NCBI GenBank assembly: GCA_947447665.1
Contig: CANFJX010000005.1
Location: 62,001 to 126,000, forward strand
Source of the DNA: Bacteriovoracaceae bacterium
GTDB taxonomy: Bacteria; Bdellovibrionota; UBA1018
Direction of reading: 5' to 3'
DNA length: 64,000 nt
Part shown: positions 27,247 through 34,625 of the stretch, piece after piece
How positions within the stretch are numbered: position 1 is the first letter of the stretch
Layout: every line of letters begins with the position of its first letter
Translations under genes and position numbers: made by a program
Notes under the pieces: generated by a model
Database searches by the model: none
Seen by the model: the letters and a program-made list of their open reading frames with translations, nothing else
Told to the model about the DNA's origin: nothing

Positions 27247-27359
27247 AGCCAACCCCTCTTGATTAGAAAATATAAACCAGCTTATGCCTAGAGCGGGATT
27301 TTTGTAAATAATAAGTACTGGTTGAGATCCTAATCTCTTCAGAGTAGGACTGAGCGAGG

Positions 27360-28250
27360 ATGTATTCAGTCTCCAAAAAAATAGCAGTCACATTAGATAG
27401 AAACCTAGTTTTCGTGCACGGAAAGGGTGGGGTCGGTAAAACCTCAGTCTCCCAAGCCATTGCACTCGGGCTAGCGGCCAAAAAAAAAAGAACCCTTTGG
27501 GTCGCGATTGAGGATCCAATGCGTCCCCCGGGGGAGCTCCTACCCCAAGGACCGAATCTCTGGCATCTCAACTGCAGTTTTAAGCTCGCCTTTGAGGAAT
27601 ATGCTGGACTGAAAATTGGCATGCCCCGATTGACTCATCTTTTTGTCCAAAACAAACTCATGCAGTACCTCGCAAAAGCAGCTCCGGGAGTCCATGAAAT
27701 CGTATTACTAGGTAAGATCTGGTACGAGAGAACCCGTTACGACCACGTCATCGTAGATATGCCATCCACGGGGTATGGACTCGCGATGTTTCAAAGCACC
27801 GAGAATATTTCGCATCTTTTTGGGGGCGGACCGCTCCACAAGGATGCTGAGTCAATGCTCAAAACCCTTCGATCCCCCGAGGAAACGGGTCACATCATCA
27901 TTTCCCTACCAGAGGAAATGCCGCTCCGCGAATCCTTAGAGCTCAACGACTTTTTAATCCGAAATTTCGAAAAAAATCCGGCTGCCTTCTTGGTCAATCG
28001 CGTGTTTCCGCAGATTAATGAGACTTTGGAGCTCAGCCCTGCTCTCACTGAGAGAATCAACCCATTGGCGACCTCGGTCGAAGACTATGCTCAAATGCGC
28101 TCTTGGCTGGAATCGTTCAACCTCAGAATCTGGAAAGATGCCGGCATCCACTACGGGGCGCTTCGCCAAGTTGCCCCTGACCTCCAAGACTCTGAATCTC
28201 CCTTAATTCGCCTCCTGTGTGAGCAACTCCAAAGAGAGGCCTATTTATGA
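27360..28250 (+). CDS. ArsA/GET3-family ATPase (first of a pair)
   Basis: A deviant Walker A motif (HGKGGVGKTSVSQAIALG) and a switch region (DMPSTGYGLAMF) place it in the ArsA/GET3 group of P-loop ATPases. The switch region differs from the typical DTAPTGHTLR, so it may be a degenerate half. The 296-aa length is that of one domain. No metal-binding cysteines like arsenical pump ATPases are visible. It ends in an ATGA overlap with the second ArsA gene, suggesting a heterodimer. Divergent from lpoB. Confidence 0.85.
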   Translation: MYSVSKKIAVTLDRNLVFVHGKGGVGKTSVSQAIALGLAAKKKRTLWVAIEDPMRPPGELLPQGPNLWHLNCSFKLAFEEYAGLKIGMPRLTHLFVQNKLMQYLAKAAPGVHEIVLLGKIWYERTRYDHVIVDMPSTGYGLAMFQSTENISHLFGGGPLHKDAESMLKTLRSPEETGHIIISLPEEMPLRESLELNDFLIRNFEKNPAAFLVNRVFPQINETLELSPALTERINPLATSVEDYAQMRSWLESFNLRIWKDAGIHYGALRQVAPDLQDSESPLIRLLCEQLQREAYL

Positions 28251-29374
28251 AGTCTTCCATTGATCAGACCCTTCAAAATAAGCGGGTCATCATTACTTGC
28301 GGAACCGGAGGGGTAGGCAAAACCACTCTTAGCGCAGCCCTGGGAATTCGAGCAGCCATCCAAGGACGACGTGCGGTCGTGGTCACGATCGATCCAGCCA
28401 AGCGGCTCGCCACGTCGTTGGGGCTCTCTGGCCTTGGCGACCAACCTACGGATTTAACTCCCCAGGTTCAAGCTGCTTTTGAACGCGCCAAACTGAACGG
28501 AGCATCGTTACCCGAAGAAATGAAAGGGACGCTCGCTGCCATCGTGCCCGACACCCGCAAAACATTTGAAAACTTTGTACGTGAACTAGCCCCTTCTCCA
28601 GCTGCCGCAGAGAGGGTCATGTCTAACCCTATTTTTCAGATTTTTGCCAAGGAGTTCTCGGGAACCAATGAGTATATGGCCCTGGAGAGGCTTCACTCAC
28701 TCCACATTCAAAACCATTATGATTGCATTATTTTAGACACCCCCCCCACCCGTAACACTTTGGCTTTTCTTGAGGCTCCACGGCTATTAGCTCAATTCTT
28801 CGATGAGAAGCTGATCCGCTGGCTCGTACTCCCTGCGAATAAGATCGTTGCTACGGGAATGAAAAAGGCATTCTCAATCCTAGAAGGGCTGACCGGGGCT
28901 AGCTTCATGTCCCACCTCTTTGATTTTGCTTCCGGCTTATTCTCAGTGCAGAGGAACTTCACTGCCAATCTAAAGCGAATCACGGAACTCATGGAGTCTC
29001 CTCAGGTTGGGTTTTTAATGGTGACAACGCCCACGCCCACTCACCAAGAAGAAGTAGATCATTTTATTCAGACTTTAAAGAAGCAAGGCCTCCACTTTGA
29101 GGGGATTATTTTCAACCGCACGCTCGCCTACCTTAAGGATGAAGTCCCCCAGGATACCGCCCGGGCTAAAAATCCCGCTTGGAAGGAGGCCTATGACCTC
29201 ATCCATGCCCTTCAAAAAAGGGAGCGCCGCGTTATCGCAAGTTTTATGCAGAAACCCGTTCAAGTTTGTGCGAAACTACCAGAGCTAGCCAGGGATGTTC
29301 ACTCGGTGGAGGACTTGTTTCATGTGGCGCTGGCGTTTGATGCCCGTTCTGATTTTAATACAGGCGAATCTTAA
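28247..29374 (+). CDS. ArsA/GET3-family ATPase (second of a pair)
   Basis: Walker A CGTGGVGKTTLSAALG and switch DTPPTRNTLAFLEAP are well preserved. The 375-aa length includes the helical insertion region (about 170-270), which in GET3 proteins handles hydrophobic tails. It lacks the arsenite Cys ligands. Immediately follows the first ATPase by ATGA overlap. A chaperone or membrane-protein targeting role, not arsenic export, is more likely since no arsB/arsR is nearby. Its end overlaps the TPR gene start. Confidence 0.88.
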   Translation: MKSSIDQTLQNKRVIITCGTGGVGKTTLSAALGIRAAIQGRRAVVVTIDPAKRLATSLGLSGLGDQPTDLTPQVQAAFERAKLNGASLPEEMKGTLAAIVPDTRKTFENFVRELAPSPAAAERVMSNPIFQIFAKEFSGTNEYMALERLHSLHIQNHYDCIILDTPPTRNTLAFLEAPRLLAQFFDEKLIRWLVLPANKIVATGMKKAFSILEGLTGASFMSHLFDFASGLFSVQRNFTANLKRITELMESPQVGFLMVTTPTPTHQEEVDHFIQTLKKQGLHFEGIIFNRTLAYLKDEVPQDTARAKNPAWKEAYDLIHALQKRERRVIASFMQKPVQVCAKLPELARDVHSVEDLFHVALAFDARSDFNTGES

Positions 29375-30344
29375 CCTATTGATTCCAAATACTTACGCCT
29401 CGCCAACGAGTGCAGGTCCGACCTCTACCGAGGAAGCTCAAATCATCTGGCACGAGGGTAAGGAGGCCTTTTTAGGCTCACGTTTTACTGAGGCAACCCA
29501 GAATTTACAGCGCCTCATGGATCGTTACCCAGCGGACCCTCATCGAGACGAGGCCTTAGAAATTTTAGGGACTGCTTATTACCGACTCGGAGACACACAG
29601 CGATCTATTCCTCTGCTCCTTGCCGCACTCGATGCCCAAGATTCTGAAATTCGAGGACAACAACTCCGGCTGCTCCTAGGTAAAACTTACCTTTTAGCTG
29701 GCAAATATGATGAGGCCCTCCTGGCAGTGAATGGAATAGAAAAAGCCAGCCCTCAGCTCGAACTCCCCCAAAATCTCCGCTCAGAAGCAACCCTCCTCAA
29801 AGGGCAGGCTCTTTTTGAAAAAAATCATCTCGATCGAGCCCACTTAGCGATCCTCAGCCTGGAGAGCGAATTACCTCAAATCCACGACACAGACCTCCAG
29901 AATCGAATTTATTCCTTTCGCCTTCAAGTTGGATTGATGAAGTGCGCTCGAATCTCAACCGCCGGACCCTTGACCGAGCTCCAAGTCAAAGATCAAACCG
30001 AGCGCCGGGCAAACTGCCTCCTCGATCAAGTGATCGCGGCAAAACCCCTCTTCTTTGCAAAGAATGCAAAGACTCCAGACGGCCTAATCAAACCATTAAA
30101 ACTCGCCTTCGAAGGTCTGCAAGAAATCTACAGGCACCCCCCCACACCGCCTGAACTCAAGGATCGAAAAAGAACTCACACTGAACTCGCACGCTATCGA
30201 GCAGAATTAGGAATGTTGTTAGAACCCATTTTTAAAAAGACGCTCTCTCAAGCGCAAGAGCTTCTCCAAAAATGGAAGACGGGTGCACCCGTCATGGAGA
30301 CGGAATTGCTTTCGACTCTTCTCAATGCGCTAAAAAAAATGTAA
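29322..30344 (+). CDS. Exported TPR protein
   Basis: The region around residues 45-190 is a series of TPR-like helices (EALEILGTAYYRLGDTQRSI, LRLLLGKTYLLAGKYDEALL, LLKGQALFEKNHLDRAHLAI). An N-terminal hydrophobic segment ending NTYA suggests export. I start at ATG 29322 because GGAGG lies 10 nt upstream and the signal peptide follows. The ORF track starts at 29295. It overlaps the end of the ATPase gene by 53 bases. A scaffold function linked to the ArsA pair is inference. Confidence 0.75.
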   Translation: MWRWRLMPVLILIQANLNLLIPNTYASPTSAGPTSTEEAQIIWHEGKEAFLGSRFTEATQNLQRLMDRYPADPHRDEALEILGTAYYRLGDTQRSIPLLLAALDAQDSEIRGQQLRLLLGKTYLLAGKYDEALLAVNGIEKASPQLELPQNLRSEATLLKGQALFEKNHLDRAHLAILSLESELPQIHDTDLQNRIYSFRLQVGLMKCARISTAGPLTELQVKDQTERRANCLLDQVIAAKPLFFAKNAKTPDGLIKPLKLAFEGLQEIYRHPPTPPELKDRKRTHTELARYRAELGMLLEPIFKKTLSQAQELLQKWKTGAPVMETELLSTLLNALKKM

Positions 30345-30378
30345 GGCCTCATGGAATGGGCCGACTGGAAAAGGAATC

Positions 30379-31743
30379 ATGATTTCTAAAACATTGAAGC
30401 TTATGGCAGAGCAAATTCACAGAAACCAAAAGGAAATCAACGAATGGTACATGTCTTATGCGTCGAAATATGCGCCGCCATTTTACTGTTCAGTCGATCT
30501 CAGGGACTCCGGCCATAAAATTGTGCCCGTCGATAGCAATTTATTTCCAGCTGGATTCAACAACATTTGCCCTGAGGATCTCAGAACAGCACCGGTTCTA
30601 TTAAAAAAACAAATCGATTCGATCTTGAGCCAGTTTGGACGCCCCAACCATCAGCGGGTCTTGATTATCCCCGAGTCCCACACTCAAAATGCCTACTACA
30701 TTGAAAATCTTTTTTACCTCAAGCAACTCCTAGAAAACGCTGGATTTGTCACCCGTATAGGCTGGTATGGCGATCTTCCCGATACGACGATTCCAAGCGT
30801 CTCACTCACCTCAGTTACAGGAAAAAATCTGACGGCATTCCCGATTCAAATCGATGCAGGCATGCTAAGCGCAGACGGGTTTACTCCTGACTTAATCCTG
30901 CTCAACAATGACTTCTCAGGCGGCTACCCTAAGATTCTAGATACTGTTACCCAGCCGATCGTTCCGAGTCATACCCTAGGTTGGCACTCCAGAAAAAAGA
31001 GCGATCATTTCAAGTACTACAATCGCTTGGCGGGAGAATTTGCAGAGATGATTGGGATCGATCCCTGGGCAATACAAATCGACACCGAAGAATGTGAGCC
31101 AGTCAACTTTAACGAAGAAATCGGTATTGAGGCAGTCGCTCAAGCCGTGGACCGAATTTTAGAGCGAACCGCCAAATCCTACCAGTTTCACGAAATCCAC
31201 CGAAAGCCTTTTGTCTTTATTAAGAACAACGCAGGGACCTACGGAATGGGCATCATGGTGGCTCACTCAGGTGACGAGGTCAGACAGATGAACCGCCGCA
31301 CCAAAAATAAGATGAGCGTGGGGAAAAATCGCCGCCCCATCGAGAGCGTGGTCATTCAGGAGGGCATCCCTACTACCACCCTAGTGGATCGACTCATCGC
31401 AGAGCCCGTGATCTACCTTTTCGGCTCAGAGCTGATGGGAGGATTTCTGCGGACTCACTCAGAAAGGGGCGACGAAGACAATCTGAACGCTCAGGGAATG
31501 GCCTTTAAAAAGCTTTGCATGTCGGATCTGCGAGCCCTAGCAAGTGAAGCCCAGGAGGGAGATCTCTCCGAGCCGACGAAGGAGCTCCCAGCGCTCGAAC
31601 TTGTCTACGGCGCCGTTGCTCGGATCTCAGCACTCGCGACCGGAATGGAGCTAGCCAAGTCGCCCAAGGCAGCTCAAGCAAAGCTCGAGACCCGCAGCCC
31701 AGGCCGAGACTCAGGAAACCACAATTTAGCACCGCCGATTTGA
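30379..31743 (+). CDS. gshA: Glutamate-cysteine ligase (ferrooxidans-type)
   Basis: First step of glutathione synthesis. The sequence fits the non-classical family first seen in Acidithiobacillus (PPFYCSVDLRDSGHKIVPVD, SNLFPAGFNNICPED, FIKNNAGTYGMGIMV, YLFGSELMGGFLR). Shine-Dalgarno AAGGAATC precedes the ATG. The C-terminal about 50 residues (Ala/Glu/Lys-rich) are likely disordered. gshB is not in this window, but a glutathione peroxidase gene is (43017), so the cell probably makes glutathione. Confidence 0.9.
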   Translation: MISKTLKLMAEQIHRNQKEINEWYMSYASKYAPPFYCSVDLRDSGHKIVPVDSNLFPAGFNNICPEDLRTAPVLLKKQIDSILSQFGRPNHQRVLIIPESHTQNAYYIENLFYLKQLLENAGFVTRIGWYGDLPDTTIPSVSLTSVTGKNLTAFPIQIDAGMLSADGFTPDLILLNNDFSGGYPKILDTVTQPIVPSHTLGWHSRKKSDHFKYYNRLAGEFAEMIGIDPWAIQIDTEECEPVNFNEEIGIEAVAQAVDRILERTAKSYQFHEIHRKPFVFIKNNAGTYGMGIMVAHSGDEVRQMNRRTKNKMSVGKNRRPIESVVIQEGIPTTTLVDRLIAEPVIYLFGSELMGGFLRTHSERGDEDNLNAQGMAFKKLCMSDLRALASEAQEGDLSEPTKELPALELVYGAVARISALATGMELAKSPKAAQAKLETRSPGRDSGNHNLAPPI

Positions 31744-31763
31744 CGTTCTCCCCGCCCTCAAGC
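31741..31763 (+). repeat. Shared motif after a stop codon, copy 2
   Basis: TGACGTTCTCCCCGCCCTCA begins at the gshA stop codon and matches the copy at 17601. Confidence 0.35.
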
Positions 31764-31791
31764 GCGACGACTTCTCAAAGACAGGGAGAAC
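31745..31791. terminator. Inverted repeat between gshA and the OYE gene
   Basis: GTTCTCCC and GGGAGAAC form a perfect 8-bp stem enclosing 31 nt. It lies between two convergent stops, so it may end both transcripts. No T-run. Confidence 0.4.
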
Positions 31792-31806
31792 AGCAACTAC
31801 CTTGAA

Positions 31807-32877
31807 TTAGTGCCCCATCTTTGGGTAATCGGTGTATCCTTTCGCGTCACCACCGTACATCGTTGCTCGGTCTGGAGAAGCTAGGGGAGACTTTTTCTCA
31901 AATCGCTCTGGAAGATCTGGATTTGCAATAAATAGTGAACCAAACGAAACAGCATCAGCACCACCAGTGGTGATAACCGCTTCTGCAGTTTCTTGGCTAT
32001 AACCAGAATTTAAAATTAACAATCCACTGAAATGTTTACGAGCCTCGGGTGCCAGGGGCTTAACGTCTTTAGGCAATTGCGTTGGTTCCATGAAATGCAA
32101 AATGCCGAGTTTTCTTTTTTCTAGCTGATCGATTAAATATAAGTAGGTCTTCTCAGGCTGGGAGTCGCTCATTCCATTAAAAGGATTTCTTGGTGATAAT
32201 CGGACTGAAACTCGTTCTGGTCCCCAAACATTGATTACAGCATCCGTAACTTCGAGAATAAATCGAGCGCGATTTTCAATTGATCCGCCATACTCATCAG
32301 ATCTTTGATTTGAACCGTCTTCCAAAAACTGGGCAGGCAGATAGCCGTTAGCTCCGTGCACTTCAACCCCATCAAATCCAGCCTCTTTTGCCGCAATCGC
32401 AGCATTTTTAAAGTCATTCACCGTGGATCTAATTTCATCGGTACTGAGAGCCCGCGGAGTAACTACGTCCTTTGGCCCATTTAAAGTGAATGATTGTCCC
32501 TTAAAAGGAATCGCCGAGGGCGCAACTGGCAGGCTGCCATGATGAAAATCGGGATGCGAAACGCGGCCAACATGCCAAAGCTGACAAAAGATCAAGCCAC
32601 CCTTCTGATGCACTGCTGCAGTAACTTTTTTCCAGCCCTTGATTTGTTCTGGAGTATGAATCCCTGGAGTAAAAACATATCCTACGCCCTGAGAACTGAC
32701 TTGCGAACCCTCTGTGAAGATCAGTCCTGCGGAAGCTCGCTGTGCATAATACTCGGCCATCAGATCGGTAGGCACTTGCTGAGGAGCGCGTGAGCGTGTC
32801 ATCGGCGCCATAAAGACTCGATTTTTAAATTCGAGCGCGACGTTTTTTATCTGAGACAAAAGTCTTGAAGTATTCAT
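31807..32877 (-). CDS. Old Yellow Enzyme-family alkene reductase
   Basis: FMN-dependent ene-reductase reducing activated C=C bonds (N-ethylmaleimide reductase-like). Motifs: FMAPMTRSRAP, FCQLWHVGRVSHP, the HGANGYLPAQF active-site segment, RSDEYGGSIENRARF and SVRLSPRNPFN. The 356-aa length is typical. A Shine-Dalgarno AAGGA precedes the ATG. It is divergent from a truncated LysR gene, the usual regulator arrangement for such reductases. Confidence 0.93.
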   Translation of the reverse strand: MNTSRLLSQIKNVALEFKNRVFMAPMTRSRAPQQVPTDLMAEYYAQRASAGLIFTEGSQVSSQGVGYVFTPGIHTPEQIKGWKKVTAAVHQKGGLIFCQLWHVGRVSHPDFHHGSLPVAPSAIPFKGQSFTLNGPKDVVTPRALSTDEIRSTVNDFKNAAIAAKEAGFDGVEVHGANGYLPAQFLEDGSNQRSDEYGGSIENRARFILEVTDAVINVWGPERVSVRLSPRNPFNGMSDSQPEKTYLYLIDQLEKRKLGILHFMEPTQLPKDVKPLAPEARKHFSGLLILNSGYSQETAEAVITTGGADAVSFGSLFIANPDLPERFEKKSPLASPDRATMYGGDAKGYTDYPKMGH

Positions 32878-32928
32878 AGAAGGTCCTTGCTATTTTTTTG
32901 CAGAATTTTTGCTAGCTTGAAAAGTTTC

Positions 32929-32977
32929 GAATAATGAATCTAATAAAAAATTTTTAGATTTTTGTAATTCATTATTC
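32929..32977. promoter_or_regulatory. Inverted-repeat operator between the OYE gene and lysR
   Basis: GAATAATGAAT and ATTCATTATTC form a perfect 11-bp inverted repeat separated by an AT-rich 27-nt stretch, which itself holds AATCTA/TAGATT. A position between divergent genes is typical of a LysR-type binding site. Confidence 0.5.
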
Positions 32978-33018
32978 ATTTTTTTAAGGTTCTTTTAAAG
33001 TGACAATAAAAGAACTCT

Positions 33019-33468
33019 ATGTTCCATTTAAACAACATGAAGAATCTTGCCGCGTTAGATATTTTTGTCTCAGTTGGTAATCTGAGAATTTTTTCAAAAG
33101 CAGCAGACCAGTTGGGTTTAACAAAATCAACGGTGTCTCGCCAAATTCAATCCCTAGAGAGGGATCTAGGTGTGACACTCATTAAAAGAGATCCTCGGCA
33201 CTTTTCCTTGACCGATGTAGGTTCCGCCTTTCTCAAGCGGGCAGAATCCATCATGAGCCAGACAGCAGAAGCTTTCAATGAGGCCTCGAGTAGCCAAGCT
33301 GGCATCCGAGGTAAGATTAGTATTTCTACTACCGTAGACCTTTCTCTTTTTTATTTGGCGAAACCTGTAGCGGAGTTTTCTATTCGTCATCCTGGGGTTG
33401 AGTTCTTTATTGACTTAAGCCCAGGACAGGTTGATTTGAAGGCGGATGGGTTTGACATGGCCGTTTGA
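33019..33468 (+). pseudogene. Truncated LysR-family regulator
   Basis: The N-terminal winged helix-turn-helix is intact (FSKAADQLGLTKSTVSRQIQ, ERDLGVTLIKRDPRHFSLTD), and the start of the effector domain is present. The reading frame stops at residue 149 (FDMAV, then TGA), where normal LysR proteins run to about 300. No frame continues the domain; the next coding region is the opposite-strand arginase-like gene. It may be a pseudogene, or a short DNA-binding repressor that still controls the divergent OYE gene. Confidence 0.75.
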
Positions 33469-33515
33469 GCCGGACATTAAAGGGCTTTTTCTTGACGCCT
33501 CAACGGTCGATCGCA

Positions 33516-34610
33516 CTAATCCCGTATGGTCGCCTTACCTTGGCTCGCTGCAGTCCAGGCTGCGAGCTTGTAAAGAAGGCGAGCGCCCACGCTAGCATCC
33601 CATTCGTCCTCGGAACCCGAGAGATCCGGAGCTACTTCGTTCAGGTCAAATCCAATAATTTTCTTGCCCGCCCGAACCAAGGCGCCGATGAGATAATTTG
33701 CCTCTTGAAAATCGAGCCCACCAGGCACTGGGGTCCCAGTGTGGGGGCAAAAGCGAGGATCAAGCCCATCAATATCAAATGAGATCCAAACCTCGTCGGG
33801 TAGTCCTTGTACAATCTCCTGACAGAGCTTGGCCCAGTGAACCCCTTGGAACTTTTCATTTTGTAAATAACGATCGGTAAATAGCTGAACTCGATCCTTA
33901 TTTTCAGTGCAATAGTTAAACTCTTCCTCACAATAGTCACGAATACCCACCTGGACTATCTTTTCAACTTGAGGAATATTCTCTAAAACATTGTACATAA
34001 TGGAAGCATGAGACCAGATAAACCCCTCATAGGCTTTTCGTGTATCTGAGTGAGCGTCAAAATGAAGGATCCCGAAAGATGGATATTTTTCTGCAATCGC
34101 TCGAAGGCCGCCAAAGGGAACTGAGTGATCGCCCCCAACGATTCCCACGATTTTTCCGAGCCCGAGCAAGCGGGTCGTTTCCTGATAAACAAAATCGTTC
34201 AGCTTCTCACTGAGTTGATTCACTATTTCTAATGAAGGCTTAAAAGCTGGATTTTTTGTAAGATCACCACCCAGGTGGATAATTTTCTGAGCCTCGACCT
34301 TGGCTTTTTCGCTCCAACCCATCACTTCAGCGCTCTCAGGAAGCATGAACAGCCCTGCTTCATAGGGGCGAAATACATCTGAGTCAAAGAGATCAACCTG
34401 CTTGCTGCTTTCGAAAATTGCTCGGGGACCATGAGATGTCCCTCCCCCGTAGGAAGTAGTGGCCTCCCAAGGAACCGGAAGTAGAACGATCGAAGCATCT
34501 TGTTCTTCATTGGGTAGACCAAAGATGCCGGACTCGGGCTGTGAAGCTGCATTGGGGTCAAACTGATTGCTCATAGGCGGCAATTTGAAGTAAGACGACG
34601 GGATTGTCAA
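33516..34610 (-). CDS. Arginase/agmatinase family (ureohydrolase) enzyme
   Basis: Manganese-dependent ureohydrolase with the three metal motifs: GGDHSVPF, HFDAHSDTR and SFDIDGLDP. Substrate (agmatine, arginine, formiminoglutamate or other guanidino compound) cannot be read from the motifs. The listed start is a TTG with AGAGGG 7 nt upstream; the ATG at 34574 is an alternative without a clear Shine-Dalgarno. It lies 15 nt downstream of alaS. No decarboxylase or polyamine gene is adjacent. Confidence 0.88.
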   Translation of the reverse strand: MTIPSSYFKLPPMSNQFDPNAASQPESGIFGLPNEEQDASIVLLPVPWEATTSYGGGTSHGPRAIFESSKQVDLFDSDVFRPYEAGLFMLPESAEVMGWSEKAKVEAQKIIHLGGDLTKNPAFKPSLEIVNQLSEKLNDFVYQETTRLLGLGKIVGIVGGDHSVPFGGLRAIAEKYPSFGILHFDAHSDTRKAYEGFIWSHASIMYNVLENIPQVEKIVQVGIRDYCEEEFNYCTENKDRVQLFTDRYLQNEKFQGVHWAKLCQEIVQGLPDEVWISFDIDGLDPRFCPHTGTPVPGGLDFQEANYLIGALVRAGKKIIGFDLNEVAPDLSGSEDEWDASVGARLLYKLAAWTAASQGKATIRD

Positions 34611-34625
34611 GGGCTCGCCCTCTAG

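Noticed and set aside
33465-33782. Continuation of the LysR effector domain by frameshift
   Set aside because: I read the other frames after residue 149. None resembles the LysR substrate domain, and this stretch is the 3' end of the opposite-strand arginase-family gene.
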